A DNA stretch of 64,000 bases from an uncultured Eubacterium sp. (GCA_945946665.1 CAMEWO010000001.1:62001-126000); one strand, 5' to 3'; shown: positions 18,350-28,422, counted from the stretch's first letter. Program-made: numbers and translations. Notes: generated by a model not told the origin, from the letters alone.

Positions 18350-18378
18350 ATTATATCACACTGTTAATAAAAAGTCAT
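18350..18378 (-). promoter_or_regulatory. Promoter of fucO
   Basis: ATGACT (18373-18378), 17 bases, and an extended -10 TGATATAAT with TATAAT at 18350-18355. The -35 overlaps a direct-repeat copy. A second TGATATAAT (-10 at 18404-18409) lies in the upstream repeat. Confidence 0.65.
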
Positions 18379-18423
18379 GGATTTTTGCCAGATTGTAAGG
18401 TTAATTATATCATGGATTTTTGC
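18375..18423 (-). repeat. Paired direct repeats upstream of fucO, candidate operator
   Basis: GCAAAAATCCATGA occurs twice on the minus strand (18375-18388 and 18410-18423), 35 bases apart. The proximal copy covers the -35 region. No family is recognised. Confidence 0.6.
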
Positions 18424-18442
18424 AGAATTAAAAAGGCAGCCA

Positions 18443-19132
18443 TCATGAAAGAATTAATGCCGTAAGTTCAGGTACTGTAGCTACAATATAGTCTGCTCCT
18501 GCATTCTCCAGTTCATCTTCTTTGGCATAGCCATACCTTACTCCAATACATTCAATCTGTTCTTCATGGGCACCATTAACGTCCTGATCCCTGTCTCCTA
18601 CCATTACAGAATCAGCTTTAATGCTGTTTTTAATATCTGTATCAGGTTCAACATCAAGGACATCCACCATAATTCTTCTGAATGTTTCCTCAATAACCTG
18701 GCTTTTGTGCTTTCTCAATCCTTCCAGATCAGAGCCGGTTACCACAGTAAAATATTGTCTCAATCCAAAATGTTCAAGAATTCTTTCAGCAAAAACTTCC
18801 GGCTTACATGTAGAAAGACAAAGTATCTTTCCCGCAGACTGAAGTGTCTGTAGACAGTATTCAATTCCATCATACACTTCATTCTCGAAGATACCTGTTT
18901 CCTTATATCTTTCCCTGTATTTTGCAACTGCCCTGGTAAGATTATCCCCTGTAAGTCCATGATATTTATTAAAGCTGTAGTCCAGAGATGGCCCAATATA
19001 CTGCTTTAACACCTCCAAGTTATTCTCTTCAATTTCCTGATCCATTAAGGCATATTGGACACATCTTGTAATTCCAAGATATGAATCAGTAAGAGTCCCA
19101 TCCAAATCAAATAAAATATATTTCTTTTCCAC
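18443..19132 (-). CDS. HAD hydrolase, phosphoglycolate-phosphatase-like
   Basis: A 229-residue haloacid-dehalogenase phosphatase. The nucleophile motif FDLDGTLTDSYLG is at the N-terminus, the Ser/Thr motif in CLSTCKPEV near residue 108, and the acidic motif VMVGDRDQDVNGA near residue 180. It is the last gene of the nadE cluster, 63 bases after another HAD gene. Substrate unknown; many such proteins are house-cleaning phosphatases. Confidence 0.85.
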   Translation of the reverse strand: MEKKYILFDLDGTLTDSYLGITRCVQYALMDQEIEENNLEVLKQYIGPSLDYSFNKYHGLTGDNLTRAVAKYRERYKETGIFENEVYDGIEYCLQTLQSAGKILCLSTCKPEVFAERILEHFGLRQYFTVVTGSDLEGLRKHKSQVIEETFRRIMVDVLDVEPDTDIKNSIKADSVMVGDRDQDVNGAHEEQIECIGVRYGYAKEDELENAGADYIVATVPELTALILS

Positions 19133-19195
19133 TTAATCCTCCTTTTCACACGCATCAGACATGAATGAAAATATTCTAACAAAATATGTATGTAA

Positions 19196-19855
19196 TCAGA
19201 CCAGTTCCCTGAAACTTTTAATATAAACATCTGCAATTTTAATTATTTCTTCCCTGTCGCCTGCGGAGGCAGAATCCTCCACTGCCACGGTAAAAAAGTT
19301 ACCCATCCTGGCTCCCTTTACAGCCTGGTACACATCTTCAAATACAATACATTTTTCCTTGGGAACACCCATACGTTCTGCTGCTTTTTCATATATATCC
19401 GGAAAACCTTTCAGTCTTTCAACTTCATCTGACTGGGTAAAGGAATCAAAACAATCATATATTCCATTATTTTTCAAACACTGGTCATAGAGTTCATGGG
19501 TGTTTGACGTAGCAAGACCAATCTTATATCCATATTCATGCTTTAAAAGTTCAAGGAGTTCCTTTACATATGGCTTAATCCTTACCTCATTATGATAGGC
19601 AAAAACTGCTGCGTCATGCCATTCTTTAACAATATCCTCCGGCGATTCCGGCAGTGACAGCCTGTCTTTAATATACACTGCGCCAGACATTAATGTATGT
19701 GTTTTAATTACCTGTGGAAATTCTGGCGGCATGATTACATTTCTTCTGTTAAAGAAATCTTCATCCACTTTGTTCCACACCCCTGTAGAATTAATCAGTG
19801 TGCCATCCAGATCAAAGATGGCACACTGAAAATCCATGAAATTAATTTTACTCAT
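19196..19855 (-). CDS. HAD hydrolase, beta-phosphoglucomutase-like subfamily
   Basis: A 219-residue HAD protein with FDLDGTLINSTGVW near residue 13, GLATSNTHELYDQ near 115, and IVFEDVYQAVKGA near 172, the subfamily layout that also includes beta-phosphoglucomutase. It overlaps the upstream foldase gene by eight bases, so the two are translationally coupled. It cannot be assigned a substrate from sequence. Confidence 0.85.
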   Translation of the reverse strand: MSKINFMDFQCAIFDLDGTLINSTGVWNKVDEDFFNRRNVIMPPEFPQVIKTHTLMSGAVYIKDRLSLPESPEDIVKEWHDAAVFAYHNEVRIKPYVKELLELLKHEYGYKIGLATSNTHELYDQCLKNNGIYDCFDSFTQSDEVERLKGFPDIYEKAAERMGVPKEKCIVFEDVYQAVKGARMGNFFTVAVEDSASAGDREEIIKIADVYIKSFRELV

Positions 19856-21023
19856 CTGCAGACATCACAATCCTGTGCTTGCTGTCAATAAAGTTCATTG
19901 AAGAAGTATACTGCTCAATGTATTCCTGACATTTGCTGTTTACAACAGTCTGGGCTATATCTTCCTTGCTATCATCCTTTCCTGATGTTCTTGAAATGAA
20001 ATATATAACAGTGAACTTTCCGTTATCTGTATCCTCGATTACTGTCTTGTTTCCGGCAGTTCTTGTGCTGTCAAACAACCATTCTCCCACACTCTGTCCA
20101 ACAGTACTGTAAGTAACGTCTGTCTTTAATGAAAGATCTTTGTTGCTCTTGTATTCATCCTTGTTAGATGCATACTCTGCACACAAATCATTAAATGAAG
20201 CTTCATCTGTAATCTTACCAAGCATCTCATTAGCACTATTCTTAGCTGTTGTAACTGCAGCAGAATCTGAGGCATCTGTTGCTGCAATCTCAAGGACTCT
20301 GTATGAAACCTTATCATAATTATTCTTGTTATCATTGTAGTAGCTGTCAATCTCAGAATCAGTAGCTGCCATATCTTTTTCAAGCATTTCCTGTGCGTAT
20401 GAACTCTTAAGATAATTATACAGATATTTCTGGACCTTCTTTTCAGTTACATTCTTACCCATAAGTGACTTATAGTATTCATTAACTGTCATGGAAGCTT
20501 CTTCTGCTCCGGATTTAATCTGGTCATTGAATTCCTTTAAATCTTCTTCATAAGTTGTATACTCGTAATTCTTCTCATCTGCAATCTTTAATAAAGCCTT
20601 AGCTGACTTAATAGAATCAACAGTCATACTTGCAAAATAATCATACCATGTCTGCTCATCAGAAAAATTCTGAAGCTTGTCATCTTTAGATGAATCATAT
20701 CCATACAGATAAGAAAGATATGAACCATATGAATTTAAGACATTTGTCTTAGCCATGCTGTAGTAGAGATTAAACTCAATTTCACTAACTGGCTCATTGT
20801 CAATTACAACATATTTCTTATTAACTCTGATATAATTATTAACTGCCACAGTAACTGAAGTGATTATTATAGCCGCAAGAATAATAATTGTTGATACAAT
20901 TGCAATCTTTCTTTCTCTTTTTTCCCTGCGCTGTGCTTCTAATCTTTTCTGTTTCTTTAAATCATACTTTGTGACAACCTTCTCTGACTGTCCTGTAACT
21001 TTCTTGTTGTTAACTTTTGCCAT
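19848..21023 (-). CDS. Membrane-anchored SurA/PrsA-like foldase (peptidyl-prolyl isomerase family)
   Basis: A 391-residue protein with a very basic N-terminal stretch, one membrane segment (about residues 42-65) and a long extracytoplasmic helical region with a parvulin-like stretch towards the end (KVSYRVLEIAATD near residue 240). This is the PrsA/SurA pattern of extracytoplasmic folding factors. I start at the ATG giving MAKVNNKKV, because GGAGGT sits six bases upstream; a four-codon longer frame would contain that ribosome site. Whether it has isomerase activity is not visible. It follows nadE by 14 bases. Confidence 0.75.
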   Translation of the reverse strand: MAKVNNKKVTGQSEKVVTKYDLKKQKRLEAQRREKRERKIAIVSTIIILAAIIITSVTVAVNNYIRVNKKYVVIDNEPVSEIEFNLYYSMAKTNVLNSYGSYLSYLYGYDSSKDDKLQNFSDEQTWYDYFASMTVDSIKSAKALLKIADEKNYEYTTYEEDLKEFNDQIKSGAEEASMTVNEYYKSLMGKNVTEKKVQKYLYNYLKSSYAQEMLEKDMAATDSEIDSYYNDNKNNYDKVSYRVLEIAATDASDSAAVTTAKNSANEMLGKITDEASFNDLCAEYASNKDEYKSNKDLSLKTDVTYSTVGQSVGEWLFDSTRTAGNKTVIEDTDNGKFTVIYFISRTSGKDDSKEDIAQTVVNSKCQEYIEQYTSSMNFIDSKHRIVMSADE

Positions 21024-21037
21024 GTTTACCTCCATTA

Positions 21038-22978
21038 CTAAAATCCATATCTGGACTTTATGTTATCTAATTCCATCATCCACAACGAACTTGACGCATC
21101 GCTAGGCATCCTTAAATCTCCTCTTGGCGAAACTGCCACCGTACCAACCTTTGGTCCATCCGGAAGGCATGATCTCTTAAACTGCTGTGAGAAGAATCTC
21201 CATACAAAGGTCCGCAGCCACTTGTAAATTGTGTATTCATCATAAGTATCTTTAAATGTGTCTTTAGCAATTCTAAACAGCTTCTCTGGTGACACTCCAA
21301 ATCTTAACATATGATACATGAAAAAATCGTGAAGTTCATATGGTCCAACCAGGTCTTCTGTCTTCTGTGATATATTGCCATCACTTGAAGGTGGCAGAAG
21401 TTCCGGACTTACCGGTGTATCCAGCACATCAAGTAAAGCTTCTTTTAATTTATCATCATTGCATGTATCAGCATAAAATCTCACCAGGTGGCGGACTAAA
21501 GTCTTTGGAACAGATGCATTAACTCCATACATCGACATGTGGTCACCATTATAGGTAGCCCATCCCAATGCCAGCTCGGACATATCTCCTGTTCCTATTA
21601 CCATTCCTTCCGTCTGGTTGGCAATATCCATGAGAATCTGTGTTCTTTCCCTTGCCTGTCCATTCTCATATGTGACATCATGAACAGACTCATCATGGCC
21701 AATATCCCTGAAATGCAGTGATACAGCCTCTTTTATATTAATTTCACGCAGAGTTGTCCCCAGCTGCTTTGAAAGAGTAACTGCATTGTTATAAGTTCTG
21801 TCAGTGGTGCCGAAACATGGCATCGTGACACATATAATCCGGCTCCTGTCCATGCCACAGGCATCAAATGCCCTTACCGTAACAAGAAGGGCAAGGGTAG
21901 AATCAAGTCCTCCGGACAAACCTATCACTGCACTTTTACAGCCCGTATGAACAAGTCTTTTCTTAAGTCCATAGGTCTGAATATTAAGGATTTCTTCGCA
22001 TCTTTCCTCTTTCTTTGCCTTGTCAGATGGAACGAAAGGTGTTTTTTCATATTTTCTTATAAGATTAAGTTCCACCAGGCTGGTGGTAAAATCTATAAAT
22101 GTATATTTATCCTTGTCAGTTTCCATGCAGTTAAATGTGGTCATTTTCCTTCGTTCTGACCTTAATTTATCCAGGTCTATATCAGCATACACAGACTGGT
22201 TATCAAACAATTTTCCACTGCCTAATATAGTTCCATTCTCACATATTATATTGTGTCCCCCAAATACTATATCCTGGGTTGATTCTCCTTCACCGGCACT
22301 TGAATATACATATGCAGAAACAAGTCTTGCTGACTGTCCCTTAACAAGTTCCAGCCTGTACTGCTTCTTTCCTACTGTCTCATTGCTGGCAGAACAGTTT
22401 ACAATAACTGTCGCACCATTAATGGCATGTGATATACTTGGTGGCTGTGGTACCCATAGGTCCTCGCACACTTCCGCTCCTACTACAAATCCATTCATAT
22501 TAGTGCATCTGAACAGCAGATTTGAACCAATTGGAAGATTATCATCACCAATCCTTGTCCACTCTGTCTTTTCAAATCCCGGAGTAAACTGCCGTCTCTC
22601 ATAGAATTCTCCGTAATTTGGAAGATATCTTTTAGGGACAAGTCCAAGAATTTTTCCATCACATATGGCAGCCGCTACGTTGTACAGCTTGCAGTCATGT
22701 TCATAAGGCAGACCTGCAAATATAAGCATTCCCTTTAAATCTCTGGTCAGCGTTACCAGCCTTACAAGAGACTCCTTAGCCTTCCTTATAAGCTCCTCCT
22801 GAAGAAACAAATCATTACATGTGTATCCCGTAATACACATTTCAGGAAAAACAACAAGCCTTACATCATTACTGTATGCCTCTTTTGCCAGTTCAATTAT
22901 TCTGTCAGTATTATACTGGCAGTCAGCTACCCTGATTACAGGAGTCATTGCCGCTGCCCTGATAAATCCATGTTTCAT
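21038..22978 (-). CDS. nadE: NAD(+) synthase, glutamine-hydrolysing
   Basis: Makes NAD from nicotinate adenine dinucleotide using glutamine-derived ammonia. The N-terminal nitrilase-type glutaminase carries the Glu-Lys-Cys triad (LVVFPEMCITGY near residue 42, VPKRYLPNY near 115, VGAEVCEDLWVP near 168). The C-terminal synthetase has the PP-loop IGLSGGLDSTLALL near residue 355. The 646-residue two-domain form is usual for glutamine-dependent NadE. It heads a cluster with a foldase and two HAD genes. Confidence 0.95.
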   Translation of the reverse strand: MKHGFIRAAAMTPVIRVADCQYNTDRIIELAKEAYSNDVRLVVFPEMCITGYTCNDLFLQEELIRKAKESLVRLVTLTRDLKGMLIFAGLPYEHDCKLYNVAAAICDGKILGLVPKRYLPNYGEFYERRQFTPGFEKTEWTRIGDDNLPIGSNLLFRCTNMNGFVVGAEVCEDLWVPQPPSISHAINGATVIVNCSASNETVGKKQYRLELVKGQSARLVSAYVYSSAGEGESTQDIVFGGHNIICENGTILGSGKLFDNQSVYADIDLDKLRSERRKMTTFNCMETDKDKYTFIDFTTSLVELNLIRKYEKTPFVPSDKAKKEERCEEILNIQTYGLKKRLVHTGCKSAVIGLSGGLDSTLALLVTVRAFDACGMDRSRIICVTMPCFGTTDRTYNNAVTLSKQLGTTLREINIKEAVSLHFRDIGHDESVHDVTYENGQARERTQILMDIANQTEGMVIGTGDMSELALGWATYNGDHMSMYGVNASVPKTLVRHLVRFYADTCNDDKLKEALLDVLDTPVSPELLPPSSDGNISQKTEDLVGPYELHDFFMYHMLRFGVSPEKLFRIAKDTFKDTYDEYTIYKWLRTFVWRFFSQQFKRSCLPDGPKVGTVAVSPRGDLRMPSDASSSLWMMELDNIKSRYGF

Positions 22979-23036
22979 ACAATCATCACTTTCTTATAAA
23001 TTGTGTCTGGAAATAAAAATACTCACTAACTTTGAG

Positions 23037-23066
23037 AGTATAACACAAAAGCCATCACATTTGCAA
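23037..23066 (-). promoter_or_regulatory. Promoter of nadE, nested in the ribU terminator
   Basis: TTGCAA (23061-23066), 18 bases, and TATACT (23037-23042) in an extended TGTTATACT context. The -35 overlaps the loop and descending arm of the ribU terminator. Confidence 0.62.
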
Positions 23067-23082
23067 TCAAATGTAATGGCTT
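23046..23082 (-). terminator. Terminator of ribU
   Basis: AAGCCATTACATTTG pairs with CAAATGTGATGGCTT with one mismatch and exits into TTTTGTGTT on the minus strand. Confidence 0.8.
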
Positions 23083-23152
23083 AAAACAACTATTTAATAT
23101 AACGGGCTGTCAGTGCCAGGATGATGCCATCACTGTTCTGGTATCAGTCAAA

Positions 23153-23911
23153 CTAATTATTATGAACCTTTATCAACCGGCTTAAATACTTATAAAGCAG
23201 CATGGTTATTACACCGACTACAGTAGCTTTAATCAGGTTAAATGGTGCAACTGCAAGAATTACAAAAGTAAAAATATTACAAATTGCAGGGTTAATGGCT
23301 GCTCCCATTTTAATAAAGGTTTCAACTGGCATACCATAGAGCTGGGAATACTTCGGAAGAAGATACAGTGCATTAAGAAATACTCCCGATACAATAAGAA
23401 CAATTCCACCTGTTACAAGTCCAATAATCGCTCTTTTCTTGGTTTTCTTAGTGTGATATACAACTGATGCTGGAACTACCAGTGCACAGCCTAATATAAA
23501 GTTGGCAAAATCTCCCACAAAGGCTGTGGAGGTTCCCTTTAAAACAAGCTTTAAAAGGACCTTAACTGCTTCCATTATTACTCCTGCACAAGGTCCTAAC
23601 ATGAACGAACCTATCATGACAGGAACTTCACTTAAATCCATCTCATAAAATGATGGTGCAATGAATGTAATAGGAAACTCAACATACATAAGTACAGCAG
23701 CAACGGCTGAAAACATTGCCATAATTACAAGCTTGTTAATCTTTGTCTTCTCAGATGAGAACTTAATACCGTTCTTCTTCTCGATAATTTTTTCACAGCC
23801 AAAGGCTATAAAATAAACTACCACTACCATGACAAGGGAAACCAGGATAAATGAAATATTATCCTTTGCAGACGAAACCGTCTTCTGAATTGTAGATAAA
23901 AAACTAGACAT
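23153..23911 (-). CDS. ribU: Riboflavin ECF transporter S component
   Basis: An integral membrane substrate-binding subunit of an energy-coupling-factor transporter. The 252-residue protein has about six hydrophobic segments and the S-component signature around FPITFIAPSFYEMDLSEVP and MIGSFMLGPCAGVIMEA, as in RibU. The FMN riboswitch directly upstream fixes the substrate as riboflavin or FMN. It carries a longer N-terminal segment than usual, with one extra membrane helix (about residues 18-40). The shared EcfA/EcfT energising module is not in this window. Confidence 0.92.
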   Translation of the reverse strand: MSSFLSTIQKTVSSAKDNISFILVSLVMVVVVYFIAFGCEKIIEKKNGIKFSSEKTKINKLVIMAMFSAVAAVLMYVEFPITFIAPSFYEMDLSEVPVMIGSFMLGPCAGVIMEAVKVLLKLVLKGTSTAFVGDFANFILGCALVVPASVVYHTKKTKKRAIIGLVTGGIVLIVSGVFLNALYLLPKYSQLYGMPVETFIKMGAAINPAICNIFTFVILAVAPFNLIKATVVGVITMLLYKYLSRLIKVHNN

Positions 23912-23916
23912 AAAAC

Positions 23917-24066
23917 CTCTCCTTCTTTCATCCAGACTTTACTGTCGGTTTAAGATTCTCACTTAATCGGCCTGCTTTGCAGGTTCGCAGACTTAATCAT
24001 TGTATGATTTCACTGCCGGTCAAGAATTGACGCATTCAATTAACGTCTCACTTTGCCCTGAAGGTT
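23917..24066 (-). promoter_or_regulatory. FMN riboswitch (RFN element) controlling ribU
   Basis: The minus strand shows the conserved RFN blocks in order: CCTTCAGGGCAAAGTGA, GACCGGCAGTGA, CTGCGAACC...GCAGG, GATTAAGTGAGAATCTTAA, ACCGACAGTAAAGTCTGGAT and GAAGGAG. The closing P1 strand GAAGG is itself part of the Shine-Dalgarno sequence of ribU, whose start lies ten bases further on, so control is most likely translational. Confidence 0.95.
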
Positions 24067-24111
24067 GGAGCTTATCACTCACTCTTCTTATTAAGTTGTT
24101 CTTCATGCAAA

Positions 24112-24151
24112 ACGCACTGACATAATAGAACATACCATTATGCCAGTGCAT
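24112..24151 (-). terminator. Terminator of the valS-PAS-aminotransferase unit
   Basis: GCACTGGCATAATGG pairs with CTATTATGTCAGTGC around a short loop (24114-24149), followed by GTTTTGC. Confidence 0.75.
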
Positions 24152-24157
24152 TGTCAA
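24129..24157 (-). promoter_or_regulatory. Candidate promoter of the ribU riboswitch transcript
   Basis: TTGACA (24152-24157), 17 bases, and TATGTT (24129-24134) with an upstream TG (TGGTATGTT). It overlaps the preceding terminator hairpin. Confidence 0.55.
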
Positions 24158-24164
24158 CAACATT

Positions 24165-25334
24165 TTATAAAACTGAAAACCAGTTGTTTATCTTTTCAAC
24201 AGCTTCTTTAATGACTTCCTCCGGATGAACCAGTGCAAATCTTACATATCCTTCTCCATTAGAGCCAAATGCACTGCCTGGAGTACACAGCACACCTGTG
24301 GCAGCCACCATATCAAGACAGAACTTTTCAGATGATGTGTATCCTTTAGGAAGGGGTGCCCATATGAACATTGTTCCCTCTGAATATGGAACTTTCCATC
24401 CTATGCTGTTTAAGCCTGAGCATAATGCATCTCTTCTTTTTTCATACTGCTTCTGCTGGGCAGCCACTCCCTCCTGTGGTCCTGTAAGAGCTGCTATTGC
24501 CGCTTTCTGAACAATGAAGCTTACACCATAATCAAACTGGGAACGGATTACGCTGAATTTCTTAATAACTTCACTGTTGCCAAGACAGAATGAAATTCTA
24601 AGTCCTGTAAGATTGTATGTTTTTGACAGAGAATTAAACTCAACACCAACATCCTTTGCCCCTGGAACTGAAAGAAATGAAAAACCTTTTCTTCCGTCAT
24701 ACTCTATCTCTGAGTATGCATTATCATGTACAACAAGAATGTTATACTTCTTTGCAAATGCCACAAGTTCCTCGTAGAAATCTTTATCTGCACAGGTACA
24801 GGTAGGATTTAATGGATAAGAAACCACAATCATCTTAGCTTTCTTTGCAATTTCTTCATCTATCCCCTGAAGGTCCGGTTCAAAATGCTTATCTGGCTTA
24901 AGATTATAATAACACACCTTAGCATCATTTAAGAATGGACCTACAGAAAAAATAGGATAACCCGGATTAGGAGCAAGTATAATGTCACCAGGATTACATA
25001 CAGTCATTGCAATATGTGCCAGTCCCTCCTGAGAACCATTAACTGACATTATCTCATCTTTAGTAAGCTCTACACCATATCTCTTGCTATACCAATCGAT
25101 TACAGCACTTATAAGTTCAGGTGTATCTGTAAGAGAATACTTATAATTCTCAGGGTCTGCAGCTGCCTGTGTCACTGCTTCAATGACATGGGGAGCTGGT
25201 GGAAAATCAGGAGTTCCCACGGAAAAATTAATTGTCTTATTCCCTTTCTTCTCCTGTTTTTCCATCTCCGCCTTTAGTATATTAAATATATTAGGCTTAA
25301 AATACTGTGCTTTTTCTGAAAAATTAAATTCCAT
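24165..25334 (-). CDS. PLP-dependent class I/II aminotransferase
   Basis: A fold-type I aminotransferase of 389 residues. The PLP lysine lies in SLSKTYNLTGLRISF near residue 235, and the conserved NPTC and DNAY segments are near 170 and 200. It resembles the aspartate/LL-diaminopimelate aminotransferase group, but the exact substrates cannot be read. It starts 11 bases after a PAS-domain gene, which in turn follows valS by 32 bases, with no terminator between, so it is probably transcribed from the valine T-box leader. Confidence 0.88.
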   Translation of the reverse strand: MEFNFSEKAQYFKPNIFNILKAEMEKQEKKGNKTINFSVGTPDFPPAPHVIEAVTQAAADPENYKYSLTDTPELISAVIDWYSKRYGVELTKDEIMSVNGSQEGLAHIAMTVCNPGDIILAPNPGYPIFSVGPFLNDAKVCYYNLKPDKHFEPDLQGIDEEIAKKAKMIVVSYPLNPTCTCADKDFYEELVAFAKKYNILVVHDNAYSEIEYDGRKGFSFLSVPGAKDVGVEFNSLSKTYNLTGLRISFCLGNSEVIKKFSVIRSQFDYGVSFIVQKAAIAALTGPQEGVAAQQKQYEKRRDALCSGLNSIGWKVPYSEGTMFIWAPLPKGYTSSEKFCLDMVAATGVLCTPGSAFGSNGEGYVRFALVHPEEVIKEAVEKINNWFSVL

Positions 25335-25345
25335 GTTCCTGCTTT

Positions 25346-25690
25346 CTAGTTTATAGCAGCAATTCCAACCTCAAGGACTCTGTGTCCTTCAAGAAGCTTG
25401 TTCTGGATAGTAATGAAAGAAACAACTCTCACTCTGCTTCCTGACTTTGTAACCATCTCATGCTCATAGCATGTGTATATGTTGTCTATAAACTTTTTCC
25501 TTAAATCTTTAATAATCTCATCATACTCCACATCAGGCACGAACTGCTTGAATACCAAGCCCTCATTGACATCGTCCTCTGTGTAACCTAAAAGTTTTGT
25601 AAGTCCGTCATCAATATTCAGGATTTTACCACTTCTCATCTCCATTGCATATCTTCCATATTCAATGGCCTGCATCTTTGATTCTGCCAT
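25346..25690 (-). CDS. Stand-alone PAS domain protein
   Basis: A 114-residue protein that is a single PAS fold with no output domain: YAMEMRSGKILNIDDGLTKL starts the domain, GYTEDDVNEGLVFKQFVP is the helical part, and MVTKSGSRVRVVSF the C-terminal sheet. PAS domains bind small ligands or mediate dimerisation. It sits between valS and an aminotransferase gene in one transcript. Its partner and ligand are unknown; a cofactor for another sensor is possible. Confidence 0.78.
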   Translation of the reverse strand: MAESKMQAIEYGRYAMEMRSGKILNIDDGLTKLLGYTEDDVNEGLVFKQFVPDVEYDEIIKDLRKKFIDNIYTCYEHEMVTKSGSRVRVVSFITIQNKLLEGHRVLEVGIAAIN

Positions 25691-25722
25691 AAATCCTCCT
25701 TTTCCGCATGTAAAACGCTGTA

Positions 25723-28374
25723 TTACTTTGACAATGTGTTTAATCTTTCCTTTACCTGGTCAAGCATCTGCTCATATTTTGCAAGTTTTTCTTTCTCCTC
25801 ATCAATCTTTGACTGAGGTGCCTTAGATACAAACTTTTCATTACCAAGCATTCCCTGACATCTCTTAATCTCGCCCTGGAGTCTGCCTTCTTCCTTCTTA
25901 AGTCTCTCTATTTCCTTGTCAATATCAACTAACTCAGCAAATGGAATATAGATAACTGCATCAGGAATAACTGTTGAAACTGCATCTTCCGGTATTCCAG
26001 ACTTATCTTCCTTAATAACAACATCACTTGCATAGCCTAATGTTGCAAAGAATACCCTGCCGTTTTCAAATATATCACGTATTTCCTTCTTATCTGAAAC
26101 AACATAAACTAAAGCCTTTCTTGATGGAGCAACATTCATCTGGGCACGCAGATTTCTTATGTTACGGACAGCAGTCTTAATTATTTCGATAGAATTCTCT
26201 TCCTTCTGGAAGTTGAAGCTTTCATCGTAAACTGGCCAGTTTGAAATCATAATTGACTCTTCCTCGTCCTGGATATTACAGAATATTTCCTCTGTAATAA
26301 ATGGCATATAAGGATGAAGCAGTTTCAAAGCATCAATAAGAACTGTCTTTAATGTCCATATTGCAGCTGTCTTTGTTGTATCCTCATCATTGTAGAGACG
26401 AGGCTTAACCATCTCAATATACCAGTCACAGAATTCTTCCCAGATAAAATCGTTAAGCTTGGACACTGCAATACCCAGCTCGTACTTCTCCATGTTATCT
26501 GTAACTTCCTTAATAAGATTATTCATCTTAGAAAGAATCCACTTATCTGCCTCTGTAAGGTCAGCAGGAACAGGGTCAGTAGTCTTAATCTTACCCTCAG
26601 GATCATTCATCATAATAAATCTTGATGCATTCCATACCTTATTAGCAAAATTACGGCTTGCCTCTACTCTTTCCCAATAGAATCGCATATCGTTGCCAGG
26701 TGCATTACCTGTAACAAGTGTATAACGAAGGGCATCTGCACCATATTTATCAATTACCTCAAGTGGATCAATACCATTGCCAAGAGATTTACTCATCTTT
26801 CTTCCCTGTGAATCTCTTACGAGGCCATGGAATAATACCTTACCGAATGGTTTCTTACCCATATGCTCATATCCTGAGAAAATCATTCTGATAACCCAGA
26901 AGAAAATAATATCATATCCTGTTACAAGTACATCGGTTGGATAGAAATAATCCAGTTCCTCTGTATTGTCTGGCCATCCAAGTGTAGAGAAAGGCCAGAG
27001 GGCAGATGAAAACCATGTATCAAGTGTATCTGGATCCTGTTCCATATTCTTTCCTGAACATTTCGGACATGTGCAGACCTCATCAGCTGATACAACCATT
27101 TCGCCACAATCCTTACAATAATATGCAGGAATTCTGTGTCCCCACCATAACTGTCTTGAAATACACCAGTCCTTGATATTATCAGTCCAGTTGTAATATG
27201 TCTTATCCATTGATGCAGGAACAAGCTCAATATCACCATTCTTAACAGCCTCAACTGCTGGCTTAATAAGCTCATCCATCTTAACAAACCACTGCTGTTT
27301 AATCATTGGCTCTACAGTTGTCTTGCAGCGGTCATGAGTACCAACATTGTGCTCATGGTCCTCAACCTTAACAAGAAGTCCTAATTCATCAAGGTCAGCA
27401 ACCATTGCCTTCCTTGCCTCATATCTGTCCATTCCTGCGTATTTTCCACCAAGGCTGTTGATTGTAGCGTCATCATTTAATATATTGATTTCTGGAAGAT
27501 TGTGTCTCTTACCAACTTCAAAATCGTTAGGGTCATGGGCTGGTGTAATCTTAACAACACCTGTACCAAATTCCATGTCAACATATGAATCTGCAATAAT
27601 AGGAATCTTTCTGTCTGTGAGAGGAAGATATACTTCCTTTCCAACTAAATCCTTGTATCTGTCATCATTAGGATTAACGGCAAGTGCTGAGTCACCAAGA
27701 AGTGTCTCAGGTCTTGTGGTGGCTATCTGGACAAATCTTCCTTCCTCTCCTACCACAGGATAATTAATATGCCAGAAATGTCCTGCCTGGTTCTCATGTT
27801 CAACCTCTGCATCAGAAATTGATGTCTTACATACTGGACACCAGTTTACAATTCTGCTTCCCTTATATATGAGTCCTTTATTATAAAGATTAATAAATAC
27901 AGTCTGTACAGCCTTAGAGCATCCCTCATCCATTGTAAAGCGCTCTCTGTCCCAATCACATGAAGAACCAATTCTCTTTAACTGGCTTGTAATTGTTCCG
28001 CCATATTCCTTCTTCCACTCCCATGTTCTCTTTAAGAAACCTTCTCTGCCAAGGTCGTGCTTGTCAATTCCTTCTTCCTTAAGAGCATTAGTAACCTTAA
28101 CCTCTGTTGAGATACTGGCATGGTCTGTTCCAGGAACCCATAATGCTTCATAACCCTGCATTCTCTTAAATCTGATAATAATATCCTGCATGGTATTATC
28201 AAGAGCATGTCCCATATGAAGTTTACCTGTTATATTAGGAGGTGGCATAACAATTGTAAATGGCTTCTTGCTTCTGTCAACCTCTGCATGGAAGTACTTC
28301 TTATCCAGCCACTTCTGATAAAGTCTTCCCTCTATTTCAGAAGGGTCATAATTCTTGTTTAACTCTTTGCTCAT
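25723..28374 (-). CDS. valS: Valine--tRNA ligase
   Basis: Class I aminoacyl-tRNA synthetase with editing. HIGH-type motif [17 protein letters not shown] is near residue 48, the KMSKS motif in [14 protein letters not shown] near 525, and the C-terminal coiled-coil arm ([18 protein letters not shown]) near 820. The 883-residue length is standard. The open frame extends 37 codons further upstream, but that part is the T-box terminator region; the ATG giving [11 protein letters not shown] has GGAG eight bases ahead and is the start. Controlled by the T-box leader upstream. Confidence 0.97.
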   Translation of the reverse strand: MSKELNKNYDPSEIEGRLYQKWLDKKYFHAEVDRSKKPFTIVMPPPNITGKLHMGHALDNTMQDIIIRFKRMQGYEALWVPGTDHASISTEVKVTNALKEEGIDKHDLGREGFLKRTWEWKKEYGGTITSQLKRIGSSCDWDRERFTMDEGCSKAVQTVFINLYNKGLIYKGSRIVNWCPVCKTSISDAEVEHENQAGHFWHINYPVVGEEGRFVQIATTRPETLLGDSALAVNPNDDRYKDLVGKEVYLPLTDRKIPIIADSYVDMEFGTGVVKITPAHDPNDFEVGKRHNLPEINILNDDATINSLGGKYAGMDRYEARKAMVADLDELGLLVKVEDHEHNVGTHDRCKTTVEPMIKQQWFVKMDELIKPAVEAVKNGDIELVPASMDKTYYNWTDNIKDWCISRQLWWGHRIPAYYCKDCGEMVVSADEVCTCPKCSGKNMEQDPDTLDTWFSSALWPFSTLGWPDNTEELDYFYPTDVLVTGYDIIFFWVIRMIFSGYEHMGKKPFGKVLFHGLVRDSQGRKMSKSLGNGIDPLEVIDKYGADALRYTLVTGNAPGNDMRFYWERVEASRNFANKVWNASRFIMMNDPEGKIKTTDPVPADLTEADKWILSKMNNLIKEVTDNMEKYELGIAVSKLNDFIWEEFCDWYIEMVKPRLYNDEDTTKTAAIWTLKTVLIDALKLLHPYMPFITEEIFCNIQDEEESIMISNWPVYDESFNFQKEENSIEIIKTAVRNIRNLRAQMNVAPSRKALVYVVSDKKEIRDIFENGRVFFATLGYASDVVIKEDKSGIPEDAVSTVIPDAVIYIPFAELVDIDKEIERLKKEEGRLQGEIKRCQGMLGNEKFVSKAPQSKIDEEKEKLAKYEQMLDQVKERLNTLSK

Positions 28375-28422
28375 TGCATTTCTCCATTCTATAAATATTG
28401 GTTTAAATATTTCTGTACAGAT

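Noticed and set aside
22020..22604. 194-codon frame opposite nadE
   Set aside because: It mirrors the conserved nadE coding region, has no start signal and no recognisable protein features.
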